DNA from: Bin55 sp963667455
GTDB lineage: Bacteria > Pseudomonadota > Gammaproteobacteria > Pseudomonadales > Azotimanducaceae
DNA length: 64,000 bases
NCBI GenBank assembly: GCA_963667455.2
Contig: CAXXFR010000026.1
Span: 434,001 to 498,000 of the forward strand
Reading direction: 5' to 3'
In this document: positions 34,958-44,332 of the stretch, piece by piece
Position numbering within the stretch: the stretch's first letter is position 1
Layout: every line of letters begins with the position of its first letter
Position numbers and translations under genes: made by a program
The notes under the pieces: generated by a model
Told to the model about the DNA's origin: nothing
The model's database searches: none
What the model saw: only the letters and a program-made list of their open reading frames with translations

Positions 34958-36436
34958 CTACTTTCTCCAGTAGCTGGGTGCGAACAAGACCAAGACAGTA
35001 AACACTTCGAGTCGGCCGAGGATCATGGCGAACATCATTAGCCACTTTTGCCCGTCGGAGACGGAGTGAAAGCCGTCGGCGACATCTCCGAGCCCCGGGC
35101 CGAGATTGTTCAGGCAGGCGGCAACCGCGGCGAATGCCGACTTGAAGTCGAGGCCGCCCATCATGAGCATGGCGCAGAACAGCACGATGAAGCTGGCTGC
35201 GTAGACGGCCAGGAATCCCCACGCTGTTTCCAGAACTCTCTCAGGGACCCGTCTTCCGTCGATCGATAGATTGAAAATGCCCCCGGGATGTATCAGTCTC
35301 CGAATTTCACGGACTCCCTGACGCGCCAACAGCAAGACTCGGTAAACCTTGATTCCTCCTGCCGTTGATCCGGTGCACCCACCCGCGAAGCTGGCGAAGA
35401 GGAGCAACACTGGGCAGATCAGTGGCCACGCCTCGTAGTTGGCCGACGTAAATCCTGTTGTCGTCGCGAACGATACAGACTGAAAAATTGTCGCTCGAAC
35501 GTTTTCGAGCGTGAATCCTTCCATGGAACACAGCCTGACAGTCACTACTGTAGCAATCAGTCCCAGCAGTAGCAGGTAGAGGCGCACTTCGCTGTCTCCC
35601 AAGTACGACTTGAGGATGTGCTTGGGCATGTCAAGCAGCTTGTGTCTTCGAAGGCCGAAGAACGCCATGTAGTGAATCATGAAATTCACTCCGGCGAGCA
35701 CCATGAAGACGATTGCTATCGTCTCGATTACGCCGCTATTGAAGTATGCGAAGCTGGTGTCGTGGGTAGAAAACCCACCGATCGCCACGGTGGAGAAAGC
35801 GTGGCAAAGAGCATCGAAGAATGTCATTCCTCCGATCCAGTATCCGAGGCAACACGCGACAGTGAGACCCAGGTAGATTGCCCACAGAGTCGTCGCGGTT
35901 TCCTGGACGCGCAATTGCAACGGCAACTCGCGCTCGCTGCCTGGAGCTTCCGCTTTGTAGAGTTGTACGCCGCCGACCCCAATGAATGGAAGAATTGCAA
36001 CCGCTAGTACGATAATTCCCATGCCGCCAACCCACTGCAGCATTTGGCGGTAGAGCAGGAGCGAATAAGGCATGAAGTCGATGCCTTGCAGAACGGTCGC
36101 TCCTGTGGTCGTGAGTCCGGAAACCGACTCGAACACAGCGTCGGCAAACGATGCAGTAATACCGGAAGCTAGGGCAAATGGAATCGAGCAGACCAGCCCG
36201 AGTATGACATAGCAAACTCCTACAACAAGGAACGCATCACGACTTCGAAGGTGCTGGTCTCGCTTGGCAAACAGCATCAGCGGCAGTCCGAGAACAACCG
36301 CCAGTACAAAGCAACCAAGGAAGGTGAAGAGCGTAAATTCCTTGTAGATGAATGCGACGATTGCGCCACACAGAAAGGTTGTGCTCGCTAGGAGTAGCAG
36401 AACTCCCACAATTCCGAGTATGGTTCGCAGTCGCAT
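34958..36436 (-). CDS. trkH: Trk system potassium uptake protein TrkH
   Basis: K+-translocating membrane subunit, 492 residues. Four pore loops carry the selectivity-filter glycines: SGLTTTGATVL, STVAIGGFSTHD, SFATTTGFTSAN and LNNLGPGLGDV. About ten membrane helices. Its ATG overlaps the trkA stop by one base (TAATG), tying expression to its regulatory partner. Confidence 0.95.
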   Translation of the reverse strand: MRLRTILGIVGVLLLLASTTFLCGAIVAFIYKEFTLFTFLGCFVLAVVLGLPLMLFAKRDQHLRSRDAFLVVGVCYVILGLVCSIPFALASGITASFADAVFESVSGLTTTGATVLQGIDFMPYSLLLYRQMLQWVGGMGIIVLAVAILPFIGVGGVQLYKAEAPGSERELPLQLRVQETATTLWAIYLGLTVACCLGYWIGGMTFFDALCHAFSTVAIGGFSTHDTSFAYFNSGVIETIAIVFMVLAGVNFMIHYMAFFGLRRHKLLDMPKHILKSYLGDSEVRLYLLLLGLIATVVTVRLCSMEGFTLENVRATIFQSVSFATTTGFTSANYEAWPLICPVLLLFASFAGGCTGSTAGGIKVYRVLLLARQGVREIRRLIHPGGIFNLSIDGRRVPERVLETAWGFLAVYAASFIVLFCAMLMMGGLDFKSAFAAVAACLNNLGPGLGDVADGFHSVSDGQKWLMMFAMILGRLEVFTVLVLFAPSYWRK

Positions 36437-37803
36437 TAGAGAAAGAAGAACTGACTGGCTCTGAAAGTCTTGAGAACGGCTGGCACATCCTCTTTTTCAG
36501 GTACGAATAGGACCACTCGATCTTGATCGGCGAATGTGATCTCTTCGTCGAGGTCCAAGACCCGATCTTCTCGTACAACCGATACGATTTTTGCGTTCCC
36601 GGGCAGTCGAACTTGGGAGAAGGTCTTTCCAATGACTTTGTTTTGTTCGCCTTCGCCACTGAGTTGCACTTCCAAAATCTCGCCGTCACCGATTCGAAGC
36701 CTGTGGGCACTCTGGACATTTTGTTCGCGAAGGTGCGCAAGGAGCGAGCTGACAGTGCTGCGTTGGGGAGAGACTACGGCATCGATCTTGGTGTTGTCGA
36801 TAAGGCCCAAATATGAATCGTGAGCTACCAGAGCAACCGTGCGCTTGGCACCTAACTTGTGCGCTAGTAAACAGGACATGATGTTGATTTCGTCGTTATT
36901 GGTCACCGCGCAAAAGACATCGGTATCTCTGATTTCGCATTCATGAAGCATCTTCGGGTCGGTCGCGTCCCCACAGTGTATGAGGCCGTCGAGTTCGAAC
37001 GAAGATTCGTTGGCCACCTCGGGGTCTTGCTCCAAGATCCGAATGGAATGGCTGTTCTTCAATTTCGACGCCAACGAGCGTCCGATGTGACCAGCTCCAG
37101 CGATACAGACTTTGCGGGGCGGGTCGCGCTGACCCGTGCACTTCTGCAGTAGCGCTGTGAGGTCCCTTGCAGGAACTGTGATGAACACTTCGTCGGTAGG
37201 GAATATCTGATCCTTTCCTGTGATTGGCTCGCCGTCACGGTATGCAGCGACCATTCGGGCAGATGGAACGGGACGAAACGAGTCGAACTTGGAAGTAAGC
37301 AATTGAGTCGGCTCATATCCCCAAACAGCCTTGAAGCTGACGCAGGCAACAGTCCGGTTGGCAAAGTAGAGAACCTGAAGAGTGTCTTGATAGAGAAGCA
37401 ACTGCTCGAATTGCGTCGTTACGGCCGTCTCTGGATTGATGATCCGAACGTTGCGCAAATATTTTTGTGCGAACTTCTGTTCTTGTGCGTATTGGGAATT
37501 TCGTACCCGGGCGACGATTACTTGGGTGTTGAAAACCTCGGATGCCACCTGGCTGGCCACGATGTTGACCTCATCGTTTCCGGTTACGGCGATGAGCATG
37601 TCCGCCGCCTCGGTGTCCGCATCTCGCAGAATCTTCGGTGAAGAAGCGTTGCCCTGAATCGTCTTAAGCCCTTCCAACCTGGATTCCAGGCCTTCAAGAA
37701 GCGATTTCTGCTCATCAACGACGACGATGTGGTTCGTCTCATCGTCAAGCAACGTGGCCAGAGTTCCTCCGACCTGTCCGCCGCCGAGAATCACAATTTT
37801 CAC
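36436..37803 (-). CDS. trkA: Trk system potassium uptake regulator TrkA
   Basis: Cytoplasmic NAD(H)/nucleotide-binding gating subunit of TrkH. 455 residues (E. coli 458) in two tandem RCK-N/RCK-C pairs. The Rossmann motifs are GGGQVGGTLA at the N-terminus and GAGHIGRSLA near residue 235. The start is GTG at 37803 with AGGAG eight bases upstream; a longer frame inside rsmB lacks similarity. It overlaps the rsmB stop by four bases. Confidence 0.95.
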   Translation of the reverse strand: MKIVILGGGQVGGTLATLLDDETNHIVVVDEQKSLLEGLESRLEGLKTIQGNASSPKILRDADTEAADMLIAVTGNDEVNIVASQVASEVFNTQVIVARVRNSQYAQEQKFAQKYLRNVRIINPETAVTTQFEQLLLYQDTLQVLYFANRTVACVSFKAVWGYEPTQLLTSKFDSFRPVPSARMVAAYRDGEPITGKDQIFPTDEVFITVPARDLTALLQKCTGQRDPPRKVCIAGAGHIGRSLASKLKNSHSIRILEQDPEVANESSFELDGLIHCGDATDPKMLHECEIRDTDVFCAVTNNDEINIMSCLLAHKLGAKRTVALVAHDSYLGLIDNTKIDAVVSPQRSTVSSLLAHLREQNVQSAHRLRIGDGEILEVQLSGEGEQNKVIGKTFSQVRLPGNAKIVSVVREDRVLDLDEEITFADQDRVVLFVPEKEDVPAVLKTFRASQFFFL

Positions 37804-39101
37804 GTTTTCTCCTGGGATTTTCGCATTCGAGCAAAGTAGAACCCGTCGCCTTCGTTTCTGACGGGTATGAGTTGCCAACCAAATCGAGTGGCGGATCCAT
37901 GGTTCAATGCGATGTTGTCCGTACTGGCATCTCCATGGTTCTCGAGAAAGTCTTGAATGACGTCGTCGTTTTCCTCGCGCAGAAACGAACAGGTTGCGTA
38001 GACGAGCTTGCCTTTTGGCTCAAGTACTCTCCAGCAGGTATCCAGCAGTTGGCGTTGCAACGAGGCTAGCTCAGACACCTCTGACTCTTGTCGAGTCACC
38101 TTGATGTCCGGGTGGCGACGAAGGGTGCCGGTTCCGCTGCACGGAGCATCCAGCAGAATGCGGTCAAATGGTACGCCATCCCACCAATCCGTGTTGCGCA
38201 AGTCTCCCTGAACCCATCCATGCAGGTCGTGTTGTTGGGTGCGCCTCGATATGTTCCACGTGGAACATTTTGTACGGATGTCCACTGATACAGTTGCATT
38301 ATTTGGGTAGATGTCGAGAATTTGGGAGGTTTTCACTCCCGGTGATGCACAAGCATCCAGTATTCTGTCGTTCACATTTGCTTCGAGAAGCGGCACGGCC
38401 ATCTGGGACGACAGATCTTGCACTTGGAAGAATCCTTCGTCGTAGCCGGGAATGCTCGACATCGGTCGAGGTTCATCACAAGTGATCGCATTCGGCAAGG
38501 CGGGGATTGTGTGGGCAATTCCTGCACCGTCAAGTCGATCACAGAACTGTTCGAAATCCGTTACGCTAGAGTTGACGCGTAGTGTTAGAGGTGCTCGAGT
38601 CTTGAATTGTTCAATCAATTGTGCACGAACACCCTGAAAGTCGCGATCGATTTGCTCGATCAGCCAATTGGGAAGTTCGCAGCGCGATTCTTCTGAGCGC
38701 AATTCGCCGTCAGTCTGATATTTTCGCAACACGGCGTTCACGAGTGCGCCGGCAGAAGACTTGCCCAGCTTCTTGACAGCATCCACCGACTGAGACACAG
38801 TTGCATAGGGAGGTGTCCGAGAGTGTTCGAGTTGGCAGGCACCGGCAAGCAATACACACCAGACTTCCGGATCCAGTTTTGACCGTGGGCGATTCAATTC
38901 ATTCTCGATGCGTTCCGAGAGTGAGAAGTAGTGTCGCATGGCTTCAAAACACACATGTGATAGTTGTGCGTGAACATCCGTGTCTTGATAGCGTTGCAAA
39001 GCCGACTCGAGGGTTTGCCCATCCAGCACGCGTAGCAAGACTCGAGCGGCCAGAACCGTTGTGTTGTAGCTACGCAAACCGCGCCCCCTGCGCAAAGACA
39101 T
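37800..39101 (-). CDS. rsmB: 16S rRNA (cytosine967-C5)-methyltransferase RsmB
   Basis: 433 residues (E. coli 429). The N-terminal NusB-like domain is followed by a SAM-dependent domain with LDACASPGVKTSQIL, catalytic Cys DAPCSGTGTLRRHPD and the second Cys YATCSFLREEN. The start at 39101 overlaps fmt by 32 bases; a TTG at 39077 is an alternative with an 8-base overlap. Unusually, a perfect parS lies inside the gene and encodes the residues CSTWN just after the SAM-binding acidic strand (VSVDIRTK), where relatives vary. Confidence 0.95.
   Translation of the reverse strand: MSLRRGRGLRSYNTTVLAARVLLRVLDGQTLESALQRYQDTDVHAQLSHVCFEAMRHYFSLSERIENELNRPRSKLDPEVWCVLLAGACQLEHSRTPPYATVSQSVDAVKKLGKSSAGALVNAVLRKYQTDGELRSEESRCELPNWLIEQIDRDFQGVRAQLIEQFKTRAPLTLRVNSSVTDFEQFCDRLDGAGIAHTIPALPNAITCDEPRPMSSIPGYDEGFFQVQDLSSQMAVPLLEANVNDRILDACASPGVKTSQILDIYPNNATVSVDIRTKCSTWNISRRTQQHDLHGWVQGDLRNTDWWDGVPFDRILLDAPCSGTGTLRRHPDIKVTRQESEVSELASLQRQLLDTCWRVLEPKGKLVYATCSFLREENDDVIQDFLENHGDASTDNIALNHGSATRFGWQLIPVRNEGDGFYFARMRKSQEKT
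38252..38267. promoter_or_regulatory. parS site inside rsmB
   Basis: A second perfect TGTTCCACGTGGAACA, identical to the recF-gyrB copy and ~10.4 kb from the putative oriC. Its location inside a coding region resembles other bacteria, where several parS sites lie in genes around the origin. Confidence 0.92.
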
Positions 39102-39993
39102 GCGGAAAGCCGTTGGCGGCGACCGAGGCGAGCATCGGCGTTCCCTTGCCTTGGTTGAGCTGCACTCTCGTAAGAAGTAATCCCGCAGAACCGCATCCGA
39201 TGATCACTTGGCGATCCTTGCGGACGACGGATCCTGGTTCATACGTTCCCTCGACTACTTGAGCTTCGAGAATGCGCATCCGGAGCTGGTCTTGCATAGT
39301 GAAAGCCGGAGATCGATCGATAAACGCGCGGATTTGACGTTCCAACTGCGTTGCACTCCTAGTCCAGTCCAGCCGCGCATGATCTGTGGTGAGCCGCGGT
39401 GCGTAAGTCACTCGTTCTGGATCCTGCGGAACAGGCTCCCTAGCGGTTCCGCATTCAATTTCCTCAAGAACTTCGATTAGTGTCTTCGCTCCCAGCGTTG
39501 CAAGCTCGTTGGACACAGAATCTGTTGTCTCACTTCCGGTCAATTCGATGCTGGCAGTGCGATATACAGGTCCCGCATCCAACTCAGGGACTATGCGCAT
39601 TATGGCCACTCCCGTTTCGTTGTCGCCATGCAGGATCGCGTGTTCGACTGGCGATGCACCGCGCCAACGAGGCAGAAGCGACGCGTGGACGTTGATACAG
39701 TCCAGACGGGGTGCATTGATCACGGCTCGAGGAAGAATCAGGCCGTACGCGGCTACGACTAGGACATCGAGTGACCGGAACTCGCTTTCCAATCCCTTAA
39801 GGCTTTGAGGCACCAGCACTTTGATCGAGTGGTCAAGAGCTAGCTGATGTACAGGGGTACGGATAATCCTCCGTCCCCTCCCCGCAGCTCGTGGTGGCTG
39901 GGTGAACACAACGGAAGGACTTCGATCACTGTGCAACAGTGAAGAAAGTACGGTTGCCGCAAAGCTGGGGCTACCCGCAAACCCAATCTGCAT
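39070..39993 (-). CDS. fmt: Methionyl-tRNA formyltransferase
   Basis: Formylates initiator Met-tRNA. 307 residues. The 10-formyl-THF site has NVHASLLPRWRGASP (SLLPRWRG signature, catalytic Asn-His-Asp set completed by PELDAGPVY). The N-terminal Rossmann fold begins MQIGFAGSPSFAATVL and the C-terminal OB-like domain follows about residue 205. Ten bases after def; overlaps rsmB. Confidence 0.95.
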   Translation of the reverse strand: MQIGFAGSPSFAATVLSSLLHSDRSPSVVFTQPPRAAGRGRRIIRTPVHQLALDHSIKVLVPQSLKGLESEFRSLDVLVVAAYGLILPRAVINAPRLDCINVHASLLPRWRGASPVEHAILHGDNETGVAIMRIVPELDAGPVYRTASIELTGSETTDSVSNELATLGAKTLIEVLEEIECGTAREPVPQDPERVTYAPRLTTDHARLDWTRSATQLERQIRAFIDRSPAFTMQDQLRMRILEAQVVEGTYEPGSVVRKDRQVIIGCGSAGLLLTRVQLNQGKGTPMLASVAANGFPHVFAQGARFA

Positions 39994-40003
39994 CGATTGT
40001 CGT

Positions 40004-40507
40004 CTAGGCCGCTGTTCGTGCTTTGATGAGCTTGTGGCGAATTCTGGACCTCTTCAAGCGCGAGAGGTAATCCACAAAGACCTTGCCATCCAGATGATCC
40101 ACTTCGTGTTGAATGCAGACCGATTCCAACCCGCTCACGGTCTTGCTGAAGCTGGTTCCTTCTCGGTTCAGTGCCGAGACACGAACCACTTCGGCGCGTT
40201 CAACAGGCTCGAAGAAACCCGGTACCGACAAACACCCTTCCTCGGTGGTCTGTTGGCCAGATATGACCTCGATTTCGGGGTTGATGAAGACTTGAGGCTC
40301 GTCTTTCTCATCGGAAACATCGATCACGAGGATGCGGACAGGCTGGTTGACTTGGATTGCGGCCAAGCCGATGCCATTGGCGGCATACATGGTGTGAATC
40401 ATGTCGTCGACAAGCTCGACGATCTCGGGAGTTACATTGGCCACTGGATCCGCAGTCTTGCGTAGATTGGGGTCGGGATAGACCAAGATGGATAGCAGAG
40501 AAGGCAT
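40004..40507 (-). CDS. def: Peptide deformylase
   Basis: Removes the N-formyl group from new proteins. 167 residues. Motif 1 is GIGLAAIQV, motif 2 EGCLS (Cys metal ligand) and motif 3 QHEVDHLDGKVF (two His ligands and the catalytic Glu), all intact, type I. First gene of the def-fmt-rsmB-trkA-trkH-plsC operon. Confidence 0.96.
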   Translation of the reverse strand: MPSLLSILVYPDPNLRKTADPVANVTPEIVELVDDMIHTMYAANGIGLAAIQVNQPVRILVIDVSDEKDEPQVFINPEIEVISGQQTTEEGCLSVPGFFEPVERAEVVRVSALNREGTSFSKTVSGLESVCIQHEVDHLDGKVFVDYLSRLKRSRIRHKLIKARTAA

Positions 40508-40817
40508 TCCAGTGATCGATACTTGCCTCGGATGAAGTTCGGTTAGTGATGCGTCGCCAACCAGCGTTACGAATTATATTTTGTGATGGATGTAGCCAAG
40601 ATTCACCAAAGACGCGACGAGATCAAGTGCCGGTTCAAGTACCGGTTTCGGGAGCCTAGCTTGCGCCTCTCCTGACAAAACAGGCGCACCTACTTGCCTA
40701 ATACGACCAAATCCGATATAGCGGAAGAGAGTTGAGGTAATGAGAGAGAATTGTTGCGTGTACTCTTTCGATAGATATAGTAAGTTCTCAGACTGCAGTG
40801 CACAACAGGGGGACAAG
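40508..40817. other. Divergent intergenic region, def / DUF1800 gene
   Basis: 310 bases without a gene. Apart from the possible def -10 box, it has a tandem 12-bp repeat (CAAGTGCCGGTT at 40624-40635, then CAAGTACCGGTT at 40636-40647, one difference), which could be an operator. The right end has the good Shine-Dalgarno AGGGGGA of the decayed DUF1800 gene. Nothing else is recognised. Confidence 0.4.
40573..40578 (-). promoter_or_regulatory. Possible -10 box of the def operon
   Basis: TATAAT on the minus strand, 66 bases before the def ATG. The -35 candidate (TCTTGG at 17 bases) is weak. Confidence 0.35.
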
Positions 40818-42625
40818 ATGGTTACCTTGAAGTCGTGTCTACGTAGTTCCCAACTTACCCGAGCAAGGCTGGGAGCTTGCGTATTGTCGGTTCCCGTACT
40901 GTGTCTGCTAACACTGATCGGATCTCCCGCGGTCGCCGAGCCCACACAAGAGGAATTGGAAGCGGCCTCTCTGCTGGCCAGTCGTGCCACATTCGGCATG
41001 ACTTACGACCAAATCGTACAGATGGCGGAGCAGGGTCTCGACGAGTGGCTGGACGAACAGCTGGACACGGATTGTTCCACGTTGCGAGTTTGGGAAGATC
41101 GGTTGCTCGAAATGGACGAAAACGGCGAATTCGACCACTACCGAGCCATTTTCGACGTCGAGCCGAGGGAGGAAGACCCCTACGACCTAGTGCAGAAGTT
41201 TGGTCCGTTCCGGACAAACTGATACATGACGGTGCAATACGCACCCGATCAGCTTTGCCAGCGTGTCGCGTGGGCGCTAAGCCAGATCTTCGTCGTCAGC
41301 CGCAGGAGTCTTCGAAACAATCTCTACAACGAGAGCAATTTCTACGACATCCTGATCAAGAACGTCTTCGGCAACTACCGAGAGCTCATCGAGGAAGTGA
41401 CTTACAGCAGTCAAATGGGAGTATTCCTCAGCCATGTAAACAACAGCCGTCCGTGACCGGAAATCAAGCGTTTCCCTGACGAAAATTACGCCCGTGAAGT
41501 CATGCAGCTGTTCAGCATCGGTCTGTTTGAGCTCAACATCGACGGCACGCCGAAGAAAGACGAGTCTGGAGACCTCATTCCCACCTACGATGCCGACGAC
41601 ATAGCCAATTTGGCACGAGTCATGACTGTTTTCGCATATGACGGTGAACGTGTCCAGTTCAACAAGAACTGGACGGACGAGTGGGACTTGCCAATGATTA
41701 TTTTCAATTGGCATCACGACAAAGACAAAAGGGTAATTTTGGGCGACACGACACTTGCGGCAGGTCATAGTGGAGAGGTTGATGTCGATCTTGCATTGGA
41801 TGCGATTCACGAGCATGCGAACGTCGGACCGTTCATCGGACGACAGCTAATTCAGCGTCTAGTGACTTCGAATCCCGAGCCCGCTTACATTCAGCGTGTA
41901 GCCGAGGCTTTCATTGACGACGGCAATGGAGTGAGAGGCAACCTGAAGCAAGTCATCAAGACCATTCTGACCGACCCGGAAGCTACCGATCCTGTAAATC
42001 CCGATCAGTTTGGGAAGTTGCGTGAGCCCCTGTGCGGGTCATGAACCTGCACCGTATGTTTCCAATTGTGGTGGTCGGAGAAGACTCAAGAGGACTGACG
42101 CATCCGTTCTACACACCATACAGAAGGCAAATGTTCGAGCTTGGCAACCAAGAACCCTTGAAGGCGCCTTCGGTGTTCAATTTCTATTCGCCCTTCCACT
42201 CGCCCAAAGGCGACCTGTCAGACAACGATTTGGTCGCGCCGGAGTTTCAAATTTTCACCATGCAGACAGCTCATGACCTGAGCAATACGATCTGGAGCAG
42301 ACTCGCGTTGGATCCCGTGGTAAGGGATGTGGGTCCTTGGGACACATGGTTTGCGCTCTATCGCTACGACGACGAGAATGGGGAGGAAGTTTATTGGCAT
42401 CCAGTCCTACACCACGACATATCAGACTATGAAGATCTCGCCGAAACGCCGGCGGATCTTGTCGATCGATTGGATCTGGTTATGACTCACGGGAATCTCA
42501 GCAACCACGCACGATCCCGACTCATTCGGCGTATTGAGCAAGTGAGAGACGACTCCAGAGAGCGTGTGTGGTTTGCTATCTGGTACATGGCGACACTCCC
42601 AGATTACATTGTGGAGACTCCCTGA
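40818..42625 (+). pseudogene. DUF1800 family exported protein, decayed
   Basis: DUF1800 proteins are exported and usually encoded before a DUF1501 partner; their function is unknown. The ATG at 40818 follows AGGGGGA and opens a signal peptide (MVTLKSCLRSSQLTRARLG, then a hydrophobic run and AVAEP). Three lesions interrupt it. A TGA at 41220-41222 stands where the family has Trp (RTN-stop-YMTVQYAPDQL). A second in-frame TGA lies at 41454-41456 (before PEIKRFPDENYAREVMQLFSIG). One base is lost near 42030, after FGKLREPL, where the sequence should continue VRVMNLHRMFP. Family motifs survive on all pieces, ~600 residues if repaired. Other genes here use TGA as stop, so recoding is unlikely. The repaired stop overlaps the DUF1501 start. 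Confidence 0.88.
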
Positions 42626-44052
42626 TGGCTATCAATCGTAGAGGCTTTCTCGGCCATGCAGCGGGTGCTGGATTGGTGGCTTCGGGGTTGTTTGTGCCGT
42701 GGCGCTCAAGGGTTCTGGCCGCGGAGAAGACGCAGAATGACTTCGACGATTACAAGGCTTTGGTCTTCCTGCTGTTTTCTGGCGGCATGGATTCGTTCAA
42801 CCTTCTGGTTCCGTACGGCGACGAGTACGACCAATACGCGTCCATTCGCACAGACCTTGGTTACTCACGCGATGACCTGTTGGCCTTGGACGACTCCGAG
42901 ACGGATCGTCCCTTCAGCGTTCCCACTTTGGCACCCGAAATACGAGATTTATACAACGACCAGGATCTTGCGTTTCTTGCCAACGTCGGACCGCTGACTC
43001 AGCACATGAATCGGGAACAATACTTGGATGAAACATTGGCCAGACCGCTGAATCTCGAATCCCATTCCGATCAGATCGCCCAGTGCCAGACAGCACAGTC
43101 GTTGATTCCGCTGTCGCAACAGACAGTTGGTTGGATGGGTCGCGTGTCAGACCGGTTTGGCTCGACCCTGGACAATGGATTGAGCATAAACGTATCCTTG
43201 TCGGGATTCAACTTGGTCCAGACCGGCGAGAATGCGATTCCTATTCTTACAGCCAACAACCGTGGTACCAATCCATTTCCCGAGCTTCATACTCGTTGGC
43301 CCCTTGCCCTTGGAGCGAAGGAGAATGCAAATGAGGACTTCGAGCTCGGCCGTTTCGACAATCGCTATGACAACATTCTCCGAAAGGAATACCTCAAGCG
43401 TTTCAAGCGATCCATAGAAGACTCAAAAAAAGCCAATCGTGACGTTAGGAGCGGTCTTGGTGGCCTTGACACGTTGTTTACACCTGCAAATAGGAACAAT
43501 CCTTCAAGTTTTGGAAGGCGCATGAAGAGAATTGCGGAGTTCATCAGTGCCAGTGCGAACTTCGGAGGCGGAGCACGGCGTCAAACTTTCTTTGTCAACT
43601 ACGGCGGCTGGGATCATCACGAAGAGCTGCATGGGAATTTTCAATTACGCCTCGGGGATGTTGCCTTTGGTCTGAAGGCGTTTCGCGATGCCCTAGTCGA
43701 AATCGATATGTTGGACAACGTCGTGCTGTTTACTGCGTCGGACTTCGGTCGGACGCTGACCTCCAACGGAGGTGGTTCTGATCATGGTTGGGGTGGAAAC
43801 GCGATGATCTTGGGTGGCGAAGTCAAGGGCAAGCAAGTCCTCGGGCAATACCCGGAGATGAATCTGACCGGCGATCAAATCTCGAACACTGATCGTGGCA
43901 ACTTCATTCCCACTACTTCGCTTGAGGAGTACTACGCGGAATTAGCTTTGTGGTTCGGATTGGACGAGGAGGATCTGGGGCTTGCGCTACCCAACGTCGA
44001 GTCATTCATTGCAGAAGGTGCTACCAAGCCCGAAAGCGTGGGGATCTTCTAG
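42625..44052 (+). CDS. DUF1501 family exported (Tat-type) protein
   Basis: A 475-residue member of the DUF1501 family, distantly sulfatase-like, usually paired with DUF1800. The Tat-type signal is NRRGFLGHAAGAG (twin Arg at 5-6) with cleavage near RVLAAEK. Conserved motifs are LVFLLFSGGMDSFNLLVPY, the FVNYGGWDHHEEL metal-like motif and TASDFGRTL...GSDHGWGGNAMILGG. ATG 42625 overlaps the stop of the DUF1800 frame by one base (TGATG). The gene is intact although its partner is broken. A degenerate copy of its last ~35 codons lies at 45004-45108. Confidence 0.88.
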   Translation: MAINRRGFLGHAAGAGLVASGLFVPWRSRVLAAEKTQNDFDDYKALVFLLFSGGMDSFNLLVPYGDEYDQYASIRTDLGYSRDDLLALDDSETDRPFSVPTLAPEIRDLYNDQDLAFLANVGPLTQHMNREQYLDETLARPLNLESHSDQIAQCQTAQSLIPLSQQTVGWMGRVSDRFGSTLDNGLSINVSLSGFNLVQTGENAIPILTANNRGTNPFPELHTRWPLALGAKENANEDFELGRFDNRYDNILRKEYLKRFKRSIEDSKKANRDVRSGLGGLDTLFTPANRNNPSSFGRRMKRIAEFISASANFGGGARRQTFFVNYGGWDHHEELHGNFQLRLGDVAFGLKAFRDALVEIDMLDNVVLFTASDFGRTLTSNGGGSDHGWGGNAMILGGEVKGKQVLGQYPEMNLTGDQISNTDRGNFIPTTSLEEYYAELALWFGLDEEDLGLALPNVESFIAEGATKPESVGIF

Positions 44053-44332
44053 TCCGACTGAGCGACGCAGAAAAGATCGTCCAAACTACGGACATTGGTC
44101 CACTCGACGGGCAGGTCAATTCGGGTACACGCCCTTAGTGCAGGGTAGCTTCCTCTGCGTAGGAAGAGTAGGTGCTAGCTGCGTGGTGATCGAGAATGTC
44201 TTCGATCGAGGAGTCTTGATTGCTGATCTCCCCTCTGGGACTCATCGAACAAATCCTCTGACGGGGATCACAGAGTTCGATTACGAAGTCTCAGGCTAGT
44301 ACTCAACAAACAGGCTTGTGCACTGGTGGAAG

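Noticed and set aside
41073..41088. A third parS-like site (TGTTCCACG followed by TTGCGAG).
   Set aside because: Only the left half matches; the right half of the palindrome is missing.
40818..42625. TGA recoded as Trp or selenocysteine in the DUF1800 gene.
   Set aside because: TGA is used as an ordinary stop by many intact genes here (e.g. dnaN, rsmG's neighbour mnmG), the second TGA is not at a conserved Trp, and a separate frameshift is also present.
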